Shown piece after piece: positions 9,269 through 17,889 of a stretch of 64,000 nt of DNA. The notes beneath the pieces were generated by a model. It was not told the DNA's origin and searched no databases. It worked only from the letters and a program-made list of their open reading frames with translations. Source of the DNA: Ardenticatenaceae bacterium (GTDB lineage Bacteria > Chloroflexota > Anaerolineae > Promineifilales > Promineifilaceae); NCBI GenBank assembly GCA_020634455.1, contig JACKBQ010000002.1, positions 2,046,001 to 2,110,000 of the forward strand, in the 5' to 3' direction. The position numbers were made by a program, and so were the translations under genes. Numbering within the stretch: the first letter of the stretch is position 1; each line of letters begins with the position of its first letter.

Positions 9269-9666
9269 TCCTTCCTCAAATGATTAACTATAGAAATATG
9301 CTGCCTTGGGGACATTGGCGCAAACACAGGCAGCCGTCCAACTATGTATGGGTTTATGGGTCACGCAGCGCCGTAGGGGTAGGCACTTTGTTTTTGATTT
9401 TGCAAGCCACAGGTCGCCTGGTTCGTGGCTCCGCACATCATAAACCCTGTTGTGATGTTAATTACTAGTGGGGCTCACAGGTGGGAGGTGTTGTTTTGGG
9501 CAAATGTGGCTTTTGCCAGCTTTTTGCTTCATTGAATCTGATTGCATCAATTTTTCACTGTGCGAGTGTAAAGAGGGTTTCTTACCGGACTTCTTACGGG
9601 TGGAGGGGAAATGTACGGCCGTTGCCCACAACAAAATATGCAGGGAACGGCCGTTTGCCAACCAGA
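9269..9666. other. Gap between hutH and pyrF
   Basis: About 400 bases with no convincing gene. It must hold the hutH promoter (minus strand). Two ACGGCCGT palindromes lie near 9616 and 9648. Short open frames on both strands lack family features. No clear operator or RNA was seen. Confidence 0.5.
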
Positions 9667-10476
9667 TCAGGCACGCAACTGATTGATTTGATCCCGTAAG
9701 TTTAGCGCGGCCGATCGGGCAGCTTCAGCAAAATCTTCCCCGCCAGAGGCATAGATGATGCTGCGGCTGGCGCTGATCACCGGGCCTGCAATCTCGTCCG
9801 GGCCATACTTCACAGACATGGCCAGATCGCCACCCTGCGCCCCAATGCCTGGAATAAGGAAATTTGCATTTGGAGCCAGGCTGCGGGCGTTGGCTAACTC
9901 TTCGGGATAGGTGGCTCCAACCACATACCCTTTGTGCCCGGCCGTGAGCCAGGTTTGGCTTTGGCGCAGCACTTCGGCAGAAAGCCCCATACCATGAACC
10001 AGGTCACCTTGAAAATGGGGGGCGCTTTGGTTGGAGGTATGTGCCAAAATGTAAACAGCTTTGTCAGGACGGGTACCAATCATGGGCAACACGGCATCAG
10101 CCCCCACAAACGGATTCACGGTCACAGCGTCTACCTGCCATTCATCAAAGAGACCATTGCCCCAAGCGGCCTGGGTGTGGCCAATATCCCCTGTTTTGCA
10201 ATCCAAAATAACAGGAATGTGGCGGGGAATGTAGGCAATCGTGCGCTCCAGGGCAATAACGCCAGCCGCGCCCCATTGCAGGTAAAAGCCAAGGTTTGGC
10301 TTGTAAGCACATACCAAATCGGCCGTGGCATCAATGATGGCCCGATTGTACGGCAGGATTGGTTCGTCCCACTTGCGAAAGTCAACCCGCAACCGCTCGA
10401 TGGCCGGGTCTAGCCCAATACAGAGCCAGGAGTTGTTTTGGTCTTGAACAGATTTGAGTTTTTCCAGGTAAATCAT
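9667..10476 (-). CDS. pyrF: Orotidine 5'-phosphate decarboxylase, type 2
   Basis: 269 residues. It decarboxylates OMP to UMP, the last step of de novo pyrimidine synthesis. The N-terminal WLCIGLDPAIERL matches the first strand with its Asp; VILDCKTGDIGHT carries the catalytic Lys and following Asp in the D-x-K-x-G-D-I pattern of the type 2 family; VTVNPFVGADAVLPMI and ILAHTSNQSA are also typical; length above 260 fits type 2. No other pyr gene is adjacent. Start ATG at 10476 gives the conserved N-terminus. Confidence 0.93.
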   Translation of the reverse strand: MIYLEKLKSVQDQNNSWLCIGLDPAIERLRVDFRKWDEPILPYNRAIIDATADLVCAYKPNLGFYLQWGAAGVIALERTIAYIPRHIPVILDCKTGDIGHTQAAWGNGLFDEWQVDAVTVNPFVGADAVLPMIGTRPDKAVYILAHTSNQSAPHFQGDLVHGMGLSAEVLRQSQTWLTAGHKGYVVGATYPEELANARSLAPNANFLIPGIGAQGGDLAMSVKYGPDEIAGPVISASRSIIYASGGEDFAEAARSAALNLRDQINQLRA

Positions 10477-10546
10477 ACCTGAATTTTACCCGGTTTACAC
10501 CTTGCTACCAGCAAAATTGGGCGTTGGTTTACAATCTATCCGAAAT

Positions 10547-10615
10547 GGCCACAGAGGAAAAAGAAGATTTTGAGGATTGAACCTTTACCTCAACCCCCAC
10601 TGTTTTCTCTGTGGC
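10547..10615. repeat. Palindromic repeat GCCACAGAGGAAAA
   Basis: Left arm GCCACAGAGGAAAA and right arm TTTTCTCTGTGGC face each other across about 40 bases between pyrF and the next gene. It resembles the other intergenic hairpin repeats of this window. Confidence 0.6.
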
Positions 10616-10633
10616 TAAAATTCGATCAGGGCT

Positions 10634-10843
10634 CTAGTCTGTTGTTTTGTCGGTCTGATTCTGGTCTGGTTCGTTTGGCTTTGGCTTTGGGCTGCTGCCT
10701 AGATGCAAAGTTTTCAAAGCATCAATGCTGTTATCTGCCACATCATCTTTGTCTCGGCTGAGGGCGTAGAGGGCAACGGCCGTTAAGCAGAAGGCTAAAA
10801 ATGCCAGGGCAAAGAAGGCGACAATCAGTTCATTTCCACCCAT
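10634..10843 (-). CDS. Small single-span membrane protein
   Basis: 69 residues: one hydrophobic segment (IVAFFALAFLAFCLTAVALYAL, residues 7-28) and a charged, Pro/Lys/Asp-rich cytoplasmic-type tail. A GGGAGAC Shine-Dalgarno site lies 6 bases before the ATG, which supports translation. Family not recognised. It lies upstream of pyrF on the same strand, 157 bp away with a hairpin repeat between. Confidence 0.6.
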   Translation of the reverse strand: MGGNELIVAFFALAFLAFCLTAVALYALSRDKDDVADNSIDALKTLHLGSSPKPKPNEPDQNQTDKTTD

Positions 10844-11059
10844 TTTTTGTCTCCCTGATAGGTGATACGGCCGTACTGCCTGGCCTGCTTTTCCATTCTC
10901 CCTCCCAAACAGCTCAAGATAATAGCACAGATGTTCTGATAACTCAACTACTTTTCAATATCTCAAAAAAATCCCTGAACACTGGATGAATTTATGGATA
11001 ATTCCCGCCGTTTTCCCCCAAAAGTGCCGCCACTTTCAGTATCATCTTAAGCATTCCCC

Positions 11060-11068
11060 TGCTATAAT
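11060..11068 (+). promoter_or_regulatory. Extended -10 promoter for the cell-shape operon
   Basis: TGCTATAAT is an extended -10 element 23 bp before the ATG at 11092; no good -35 is seen, as is common for extended -10 promoters. AAGG just before the ATG serves as a weak ribosome site. Confidence 0.55.
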
Positions 11069-11091
11069 GGCTCGGTACACTTTTTAAGGTT

Positions 11092-12867
11092 ATGACTGTG
11101 ACGGACGATTCCACATTGCCGGAGGGCATTCCCCTATCAACTGATGAGCCTGCTGGAGAGCCGCTAGCAGAAACCAATGGGCACGGCTTGTTCGACCGAT
11201 TGCGCTTTTGGCGGCGCGGGCAAACCTGGCTGGAAATTAGTGGGTACCATGTTGAAGACATTTTCACAGACCAACCTGTCGCTATTCAGGATGGCGCTAC
11301 TTTGGTCGGCAATGTCATTGCGCCGCGTCTGGTTGTAGCCGGATTGCTCACCGGTTCGGCCGTTTGTCGTGATATTCGGGTGGAAAGAAAAGGGCAGGTC
11401 CTTGGGGATGTCTTCACGGTTGGGCTAACAATTCTGAACGGTGGCAATGTGCATGGCTGGGTTAGCAGTGTGGATGAAGCAGATTATGCCCAGTTGGTGA
11501 CAAACGGCCGTTTGCCCGACGACAACGAAGTCACCCGACACGAAACCGGCCACGACCTCCCTGAAGGCCAACTGCTAAACCGCAATGAAGCCCAGGTAGA
11601 AGCATTGCACCATTTGCAAACGCAGGCCGCCATTGCCCAGGCTGCCCGCGCCGAGCTAGAGCAAGATTTCCAGCGGCGGCTTACCGAACTCGCTGGGGAA
11701 TCTACTAGCACCATTGCCAATTTAAAGCAAGAATTAACCGAACTGCGTACGGAACTAACCACCAAGCAGACTCAGCTAGATGAGGCGCAAGAAGCGTTAC
11801 GACATCGCAAAAGCCAGGTAGAACGGCAGGCAAATGAATTAGCCATTGCCCGCGACTTGATGACTGAACAAAATGATGAGCTGGCCAATCTAAGACAACA
11901 GCACACCTTGCTGCAAAACAACCACACCCAGCTACAAACTGGCAAAACGGCCGCTGACGATGAGTTGGAATCGGCTATCCGCGAAATTAACACCCTCCGC
12001 GACCGCATCCACAGCCTGGAAGTCGCCCACAAAGCCAGCCTGCAACACACCTCTGAGCAAGAAGAATCACTTATCCGCTGGCAAGAACTTGCCGAAATTA
12101 CCGAAAAGAAAGTCGAAGAGCTTGAAGCCGAACTGCAAAAAATGCAGAGCCAACTTGAAGAAGGCAGTACGCTGTTAGAGCTACAACGTGAGCAACGCAA
12201 AGCCGCCGAAATTGAGTTGGACAAAGTATTGAATGAATTGGCAGATATTCGGGAAAAAACGGCCGATCCGCTGGCAAAAATTGAGCAGTTGGCACAAGCC
12301 AATCAGCACATTGCCCAACTAGAAGCTGAATTAGCAGATGCTGAGCATGCCCATTTTGAGCGTGTTTTATGGTATAAAGCTGAGCTGGAAGCAAGTCAGG
12401 CGGCGGCGGCAAATGCAGAAAAAACAGTTGCCGAACAAACCGAACGTCTGACTCAGATGGAAAACGAGTTGGCAGCCCACCAAAAAGCCGTAACTGAACT
12501 AGAAACGGCCGTTTCAGAAGCACAAAGCAGCCTGGAAACCACTCAAGCTGACTGGACCCGCCGCTATGAAGAACTGGTGGAACAAAACATGGGCTTGCAA
12601 ACTGTCATTCAGGAGCAAAAAGTGCAGCTAGAATCTGGTGAAACAGAGCTGAATCGGTTTTTGAACCAGGTCAATGCACAGGGCCACCACCTGGCCGAAA
12701 TTCAGGCGCGGCTGGTGGAACGCGAACTCCAGCTCAAACAAGCGATTGCCAAACTAAAAGAAGCACGAGGCATGATCGAAAAGCAAAACCAGGCAATCAA
12801 GCAGATTCAACAAAAAGCGGGCGAGCGCATCCAAAAGCTAAAAGAGCAAATTGCCCAAACCCCGTAA
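11092..12867 (+). CDS. Bactofilin-domain protein with long coiled coil
   Basis: 591 residues. Residues about 45-130 show the short beta-strand turns of the polymer-forming bactofilin/CcmA fold (VAIQDGATLVGNVIAPRLVV, LTGSAVCRDIRVERKGQVLG, GNVHGWV). From about residue 160 to the end the protein is an almost unbroken Glu/Gln/Ala/Leu coiled coil, far longer than a bactofilin (usually 100-250 residues). No signal peptide. It is the first gene of an operon with FtsW/RodA and a PBP homologue, so a cytoskeletal or scaffold role in wall growth is a fair inference. Confidence 0.72.
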   Translation: MTVTDDSTLPEGIPLSTDEPAGEPLAETNGHGLFDRLRFWRRGQTWLEISGYHVEDIFTDQPVAIQDGATLVGNVIAPRLVVAGLLTGSAVCRDIRVERKGQVLGDVFTVGLTILNGGNVHGWVSSVDEADYAQLVTNGRLPDDNEVTRHETGHDLPEGQLLNRNEAQVEALHHLQTQAAIAQAARAELEQDFQRRLTELAGESTSTIANLKQELTELRTELTTKQTQLDEAQEALRHRKSQVERQANELAIARDLMTEQNDELANLRQQHTLLQNNHTQLQTGKTAADDELESAIREINTLRDRIHSLEVAHKASLQHTSEQEESLIRWQELAEITEKKVEELEAELQKMQSQLEEGSTLLELQREQRKAAEIELDKVLNELADIREKTADPLAKIEQLAQANQHIAQLEAELADAEHAHFERVLWYKAELEASQAAAANAEKTVAEQTERLTQMENELAAHQKAVTELETAVSEAQSSLETTQADWTRRYEELVEQNMGLQTVIQEQKVQLESGETELNRFLNQVNAQGHHLAEIQARLVERELQLKQAIAKLKEARGMIEKQNQAIKQIQQKAGERIQKLKEQIAQTP

Positions 12868-12882
12868 ACGCACACCCATTTT

Positions 12883-14196
12883 ATGCAGATGTTTTCATCC
12901 ATTTCCCCGCGCCTCGATGAGGAACACGGCCGTTCCGAACTCATCCTCGTTTTAATTGCCACCTTGTTTGTCTTTTGCAACGCTCTGGCGCTGGGGCTGG
13001 TCCGCGACGGCCGTATCAACGGCAGCACCTTGTGGGGACCGCTTTGTTGGCTGGTGGCGCAGGTAACGGCCGTCTGGCTGCTACGCAAATACGCCCCCAA
13101 CCACGATCCATTTTTGCTACCCCTGGTTGGCCTGCTCACAGGCTGGGGCATTGTGCTGCAAGATCGGCTGGCTCCCAATTTCCTGGTGCGGCAAGTGGTG
13201 TGGGTGGTTTTGGGAACGGCCGTGCTGGTAAGCATCACCCTGCTAACCCGCAATCTGCGCTGGCTGCGCCGCTACCGCTACACCTTGCTGCTGCTCGGCA
13301 TCGGTCTGTTGGTAGCTACGCTGCTGTTTGGCATCAACCCCACCGGAGCCACCGTCGCCAAATATTGGCTGCGGCTGCCCATTCCTTTTTTTAGACCTGT
13401 CTATTTCCAGCCGTCGGAACTGCTCAAGCTGCTGCTGGTCATCTTTCTGGCCAGTTATTTTGATGAGCGGGAAACGATGGGGCAATTGGGCGGAAACGGC
13501 CGTCTTCCGCACATCTCCTACCTGGCTCCCCTGCTGCTCATGTGGGGCTTTTGCATGATTTTGCTGGTGTGGCAGCGCGATTTGGGCGCAGCGACCCTCT
13601 TCTTCATTGTATTTCTCAGTTTGCTTTACCTGGCCACGGGCGATTGGCGGGTAGTAGCTGGCGGCGTGGGGCTACTGCTGTTAGCAGGCATTTTCGCTTA
13701 CTTTGCCTTCGGACTGGTCACCCTGCGCATAGATGCCTGGTGGAACCCGTGGCCGGATGCCGATAATCGCGCCTTCCAAATTGTGCAATCGCTGTATGCG
13801 GTGGCGGCGGGCGGCATTTGGGGGCAGGGCGTGGGGCAAGGGTTCCCGCAATACATCCCGGTCGTCCACTCCGATTTTGCCTTTGCCGCCATTGCCGAAG
13901 AGTGGGGTCTCATTGGCAGCCTGGGCGTAGTTGGCTTATTTGCGTTACTGGCACATCGGGGAATGCGGTTGGCCTTGTTGGCAGAACGGCCGTTTCGCCG
14001 TTACCTGGCCGCCGGAATCACCATTTTGCTGGCAGCCCAAGCCTTCCTGATTATGGCCGGTGTCACCAAGCTGCTGCCCCTCACGGGCGTCACTCTGCCC
14101 TTCGTGAGCTACGGCGGCAGTTCGATGCTGATCAGCCACATGATGGCCGGTCTGCTGCTCTTTCTCTCGACCAAAACCAAACCAATCTATCTGTAA
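12883..14196 (+). CDS. FtsW/RodA/SpoVE-family glycosyltransferase
   Basis: 437 residues with about ten membrane spans. The family polymerises lipid II into glycan strands (SEDS polymerase). Diagnostic pieces: FQPSELLKLLLVIFLASYF, ILLVWQRDLGAATLFF, QSLYAVAAGGIWGQGVGQG, SDFAFAAIAEEWGLIGSLGV and the end TGVTLPFVSYGGSSMLISHM. The Asp expected in the extracellular catalytic loop is in the WQRDLGAA segment. It lies 15 bp after the bactofilin gene and 1 bp before the PBP homologue, as SEDS-bPBP pairs usually do. Whether it acts in division or elongation cannot be told. Confidence 0.93.
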   Translation: MQMFSSISPRLDEEHGRSELILVLIATLFVFCNALALGLVRDGRINGSTLWGPLCWLVAQVTAVWLLRKYAPNHDPFLLPLVGLLTGWGIVLQDRLAPNFLVRQVVWVVLGTAVLVSITLLTRNLRWLRRYRYTLLLLGIGLLVATLLFGINPTGATVAKYWLRLPIPFFRPVYFQPSELLKLLLVIFLASYFDERETMGQLGGNGRLPHISYLAPLLLMWGFCMILLVWQRDLGAATLFFIVFLSLLYLATGDWRVVAGGVGLLLLAGIFAYFAFGLVTLRIDAWWNPWPDADNRAFQIVQSLYAVAAGGIWGQGVGQGFPQYIPVVHSDFAFAAIAEEWGLIGSLGVVGLFALLAHRGMRLALLAERPFRRYLAAGITILLAAQAFLIMAGVTKLLPLTGVTLPFVSYGGSSMLISHMMAGLLLFLSTKTKPIYL

Positions 14197-14197
14197 C

Positions 14198-15553
14198 ATG
14201 AACCCATCCGCCCAAAACCAACTCCACAAAATGCAACGAGCTATCTTGCTTGGCTTCTTGGCCATTGCCCTGTCGCTGGTTTTTTGGGCGGTGGTGCGCA
14301 GCGAAGCAATTTTAGCCCGCGACGACAATCCCCGATTGGTGGAGGCAGAACTGCGCATTCAGCGCGGCCGTATTTTGGACCGCAATGGCACTGTGCTGGC
14401 CGAAACCATCGGCGAACCAGATGCTCTCATCCGCAGCTACCCATTCCCTACCATTGGCCCGGCGGTGGGCTATTACAGCTTTCGGCACGGCACGGCGGGC
14501 ATTGAGGCTGGTTTTGAGGCGGTTTTGCGTGGGGAGGATGATGAGGAGATTACGGCCGTTCTCAACCGCGCCCTCCTCCACACCCCCCAAATCGGCCGAG
14601 ACGTGCAGCTCACTCTGGACGCCCAATTGCAAACCGCCGCCGAAACGCTTTTTGGGGAAGCCCAGGGCGCGCTAATCCTGCTGGAAATTGACACGGGCAA
14701 CGTGCTGGCAATGGTCAGCCACCCCAGCTACAACCCCAATTTGCTGGATGAAAATTTCGATCAACTGGCAGAAGATGCAACTGCTCCCTTGCTCAACCGC
14801 GCCGTGCAGGGCCAGTACCAACCCGGCCTGGTGTTGCAGCCTTTCATCCTCGCTGCCGCGCTAGATGCCGACCGTATTCAACTAGGCGGCACGGTGCTAA
14901 ACCCTAACCGCCCGGTACCGATTGACGGCGAAATTAAGCGCTGCCAAACCACGCCACCAGACGACGGCACCTGGGCGGATGTGCTTATCCACCGCTGCCC
15001 CGGCCCCATGCAAGATTTGGCCGACCGGCTGGGTCTGGCAAGTTTAGACGATATTTTCCTGCGCTTTGGCCTGGCTACCCCACTCGAATTGCCCCTCAAC
15101 ACTGAGGTGCCAGAAATCGTCCCGCTCAACGATCCGCTGCAAGCCGGCATTGGGCAAGACACGCTCACGGTTTCCCCTCTGCAAGTGGCGCTGGCGCTAT
15201 CCGCTTTGGGCAACGACGGCCGTTTACCCACACCACGGTTGGTAACGGCCGTTCAAGACAAAAATGGCACCATGCAACCCCAGCCAGAGCCACCCACCGC
15301 AGGTGACCCTGTCACCAGCCGAGCCGCCCGCAACATCCGCCAACTGCTCAACAGCGATGGCAGCTTCAGCTTCGCAACTTCTGCCCTGTCTGGCCCAGAC
15401 AGCCGCAATGGCTGGTACATGGCGCTTACCCCGACGAACCAACCTCGGTATGCAATTGTCGTTGTGGTGGAGAATAGTGAAGATTTAGAGGTGGTGAAAG
15501 CGATTGGTGTGGGAGTGGAAACGGCCGTTGTTACCCAACTGCCCCACAACTAG
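14198..15553 (+). CDS. PBP transpeptidase homologue lacking catalytic motifs
   Basis: 451 residues: one N-terminal membrane span (13-33), RGRILDRNGTVLAET, then the transpeptidase fold. The fold is recognisable (ALILLEIDTGNVLAMVSHPSYNPN, ALNRAVQGQYQPG, TVSPLQVALALSALGNDGRL), but all three catalytic motifs are gone: the usual PGSTFKPF reads PGLVLQPF near residue 210 (Ser and Lys both lost), SxN is replaced in VLIHRCPGPM, and no KTG is present before NGWYMALTP. It should therefore not cross-link or bind penicillin covalently. Paired with FtsW/RodA, it probably works as a structural activator of that enzyme (inference). Confidence 0.88.
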   Translation: MNPSAQNQLHKMQRAILLGFLAIALSLVFWAVVRSEAILARDDNPRLVEAELRIQRGRILDRNGTVLAETIGEPDALIRSYPFPTIGPAVGYYSFRHGTAGIEAGFEAVLRGEDDEEITAVLNRALLHTPQIGRDVQLTLDAQLQTAAETLFGEAQGALILLEIDTGNVLAMVSHPSYNPNLLDENFDQLAEDATAPLLNRAVQGQYQPGLVLQPFILAAALDADRIQLGGTVLNPNRPVPIDGEIKRCQTTPPDDGTWADVLIHRCPGPMQDLADRLGLASLDDIFLRFGLATPLELPLNTEVPEIVPLNDPLQAGIGQDTLTVSPLQVALALSALGNDGRLPTPRLVTAVQDKNGTMQPQPEPPTAGDPVTSRAARNIRQLLNSDGSFSFATSALSGPDSRNGWYMALTPTNQPRYAIVVVVENSEDLEVVKAIGVGVETAVVTQLPHN

Positions 15554-15564
15554 CCAAATAAAAA

Positions 15565-15592
15565 AGCCACAACCAATTTCTTGATTGTGGCT
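15565..15592 (-). terminator. Terminator between convergent operons
   Basis: AGCCACAA / TTGTGGCT, an 8-bp stem with 12-nt loop. On the minus strand it is followed by TTTTTTATTTGG, so it should end the ABC operon that arrives from the right; the plus side has only a weak T run. Confidence 0.8.
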
Positions 15593-15617
15593 CTAATAAA
15601 TTACTCAAAACAACTAT

Positions 15618-15836
15618 CTAACGCTCGTACCAATCATTCTCTCGTTTACGCCGGCTGTCTCCCACATACATCGCAGTGCCAATAACACCTAGAAAAATCC
15701 CCACCATTGAAGCGCCAAACGCCAAAAAGTTAAGGAAAAAGGTAGACTCAACCCAGCGCATCACAATCGCAAAAGGAAGAACCGCACCAATCAAGACACA
15801 GACAAAGCCAATAACGACCAAACGATTAAACGGCAT
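15618..15836 (-). CDS. Small two-span membrane protein
   Basis: 72 residues with two hydrophobic segments (about 7-27 and 33-56) and a basic tail. It overlaps the ATPase gene before it by 11 bp and is the last gene of the peptide ABC operon. Family not recognised; membership of the operon suggests a link to the transporter, nothing more. Confidence 0.65.
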   Translation of the reverse strand: MPFNRLVVIGFVCVLIGAVLPFAIVMRWVESTFFLNFLAFGASMVGIFLGVIGTAMYVGDSRRKRENDWYER

Positions 15837-16866
15837 TCATACCCTCCTCGTCATACAACCAGCAGGCAACCTTATGATGCGGCACAACCTCAATACTTGG
15901 CGGACGCTTAACATCGCACAAACCCTCAATCACCTTCGGGCAGCGAGGGTTAAAACGGCAACCAGCAGGCGGATTCACCAAACTCGGCGGTTCTCCACGA
16001 GGCACTTCGCGCATCACCAACGCATTATTTGCATCTGGATCAGAAGAAGCCTCCAACAAAGCAAACGTATAAGGATGCTTCGGATCATTCAGCAAATCTT
16101 CCATCAGAGCAATCTCAATAACTTCCCCCGCATACATCACAAAAATGTATTCAGAAAAATACCGCACCGTGGAAAGATCATGCGTAATATAAATAACCGA
16201 TAGATTATGCTTCTCCTGCAAATTACGCAGCAACCGCAAAATTTCAACACGAACAGAAGCATCCAGCATTGAAACCGGCTCATCAGCCACCAAAAGCTTT
16301 GGCTCCATAATCATCGCCCGGGCAATTACCACACGCTGCTGCTGCCCACCACTCAACATATGAGGGAACTTCGGCAAAACCTCTTCAACTGGCGTTAATT
16401 TAACTTCTTCCATGATCTTGCGAATACGTGCATTTCGTTCTTGTTTATCGCTAACGCCATTAATAACCAGTGGTTCCTCCAAAATACGCTTAATAGTCAT
16501 AAAAGGAGGTAGCGCACTAAACGGGTCTTGCTGAACATATCCAATCTTGGCCCGATAGAGGCGTAAATTTTCCCCACTCGTCTCTGTCAGACGCTGGTTA
16601 TCAAAAATCACATCTCCTTTCGTTGGCCGGTTCAACCCCAAAATAGTTTTCATCAAGCTAGATTTGCCACAACCACTTTCACCAACGCAGGCCATGGCTT
16701 CACCCTGCCTCAAATCAAAATCAACACCATCAACTGCACGCACATACCCAGCATGGCCAAAGCCAAAACGCTTTAACTCATACCACACATGCAGATTATC
16801 AATTTGCAAAATCGGTTCATCTTCCGCCGCAGAGACCAACTGTGCTCCATTATCCATATTGCTCAT
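15826..16866 (-). CDS. Oligopeptide ABC transporter ATPase, DppF/OppF type
   Basis: Walker A is GESGCGKSSL, the signature LSGGQQQRVVIARA, Walker B KLLVADEPVSMLD, and the H-loop VIYITHDLS. The C-terminal extension with NPPAGCRFNPRCP is the Cys-containing oligopeptide/dipeptide domain of this subfamily. The ATG at 16866 is preferred over an in-frame TTG at 16875. It works with the next ATPase gene as a heterodimer driving the permease pair encoded upstream. The second importer (44201-48200) has no ATPases and might borrow this pair. Confidence 0.95.
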   Translation of the reverse strand: MSNMDNGAQLVSAAEDEPILQIDNLHVWYELKRFGFGHAGYVRAVDGVDFDLRQGEAMACVGESGCGKSSLMKTILGLNRPTKGDVIFDNQRLTETSGENLRLYRAKIGYVQQDPFSALPPFMTIKRILEEPLVINGVSDKQERNARIRKIMEEVKLTPVEEVLPKFPHMLSGGQQQRVVIARAMIMEPKLLVADEPVSMLDASVRVEILRLLRNLQEKHNLSVIYITHDLSTVRYFSEYIFVMYAGEVIEIALMEDLLNDPKHPYTFALLEASSDPDANNALVMREVPRGEPPSLVNPPAGCRFNPRCPKVIEGLCDVKRPPSIEVVPHHKVACWLYDEEGMNAV

Positions 16867-16916
16867 ATCTTTCAATCCTATTGCCCAACCTAATTATAAA
16901 AACCAACCACAACCCG

Positions 16917-17885
16917 CTATGCGTAAAGCCAGCACTTCACCTCTCGCAGATCTTCCTGCACAATCGTTGGAGGCTCTTCATCACATTTTTCAAATCGTGC
17001 CGGACAACGATCAGCAAATCGGCAGCCAGTCGGTGGTTTTAATAAACTTGGGGGTTGACCAGTTATAAATTCTGGCTCAATCGTTTCCCGCAAACGAGGT
17101 ACGCTTGCCATAAGCTTTTTAGAGTATGGGTGCAACGGTTCATCAAAGAAACTGTGTGCATCGCCTACTTCCACAATTTGCCCAGCATACATCACGGCAA
17201 CGCTGTCCGCTAATTCACTGGAAGTCGCAATATCATGTGTAATTAGAATAAAACTTGTCTCAAGCTCCCGCTTAACACGCTTCATCAAATTCATGATATT
17301 GGCCTGAGTCAAAACATCCAGGGCTGAGGTTGGTTCATCCAAAATCACCAAATCCGGCAATGTAATTAGCGACATGGCCAATGCAGCTCGTTGACGCATA
17401 CCCCCGCTCAATTCGAACGCATAGCGATGTAGAAAATCAACAGGCACGCCAACATGCTCAAACATTTGCATGGCACTTTTCAGCGCTTCATCTTTTGATA
17501 ACCCCATGTGAATCATAGCGGGCTCAGCTACTTGGTCGCCAATACGCATCACAGGGTTTAGTGCATTCATGGCTGCCTGGGGCACCATAGAAATTTTCTT
17601 CCACCGAACGTCTCTACGAAAGGCCTCGGTATTGTACTGCATGATATCATTACCATTCAGCAAAACCTGGCCATCATACGTATCTACATTTCGCGGTAGC
17701 AAGCGTAAAATAGCTTTAGCTAATGAGCTTTTGCCACAGCCGGACTCACCAATAACAACCGTAGCTTGATTTTTTCTAAGCTTAAAATCAACACCATCTA
17801 CAGCCTGAACAACGCCTGCCCTCACCTTAAAGTGCAAGCGCAAACCTTTTACAACAAGGAGATCATTTTTGTTTGCTGATTCCAT
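16917..17885 (-). CDS. Oligopeptide ABC transporter ATPase, DppD/OppD type
   Basis: 322 residues. Walker A GESGCGKSSL, Q-loop MVPQAAMNALNPVMRIGDQV, signature LSGGMRQRAALAMSL, Walker B LVILDEPTSALD and switch LITHDIATSSELAD are all intact. The tail PPTGCRFADRCPARFEKCDE is the family C-terminal domain. The gene starts 4 bp after the permease stop and is followed by its partner ATPase. Confidence 0.95.
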   Translation of the reverse strand: MESANKNDLLVVKGLRLHFKVRAGVVQAVDGVDFKLRKNQATVVIGESGCGKSSLAKAILRLLPRNVDTYDGQVLLNGNDIMQYNTEAFRRDVRWKKISMVPQAAMNALNPVMRIGDQVAEPAMIHMGLSKDEALKSAMQMFEHVGVPVDFLHRYAFELSGGMRQRAALAMSLITLPDLVILDEPTSALDVLTQANIMNLMKRVKRELETSFILITHDIATSSELADSVAVMYAGQIVEVGDAHSFFDEPLHPYSKKLMASVPRLRETIEPEFITGQPPSLLKPPTGCRFADRCPARFEKCDEEPPTIVQEDLREVKCWLYA

Positions 17886-17889
17886 TCAA

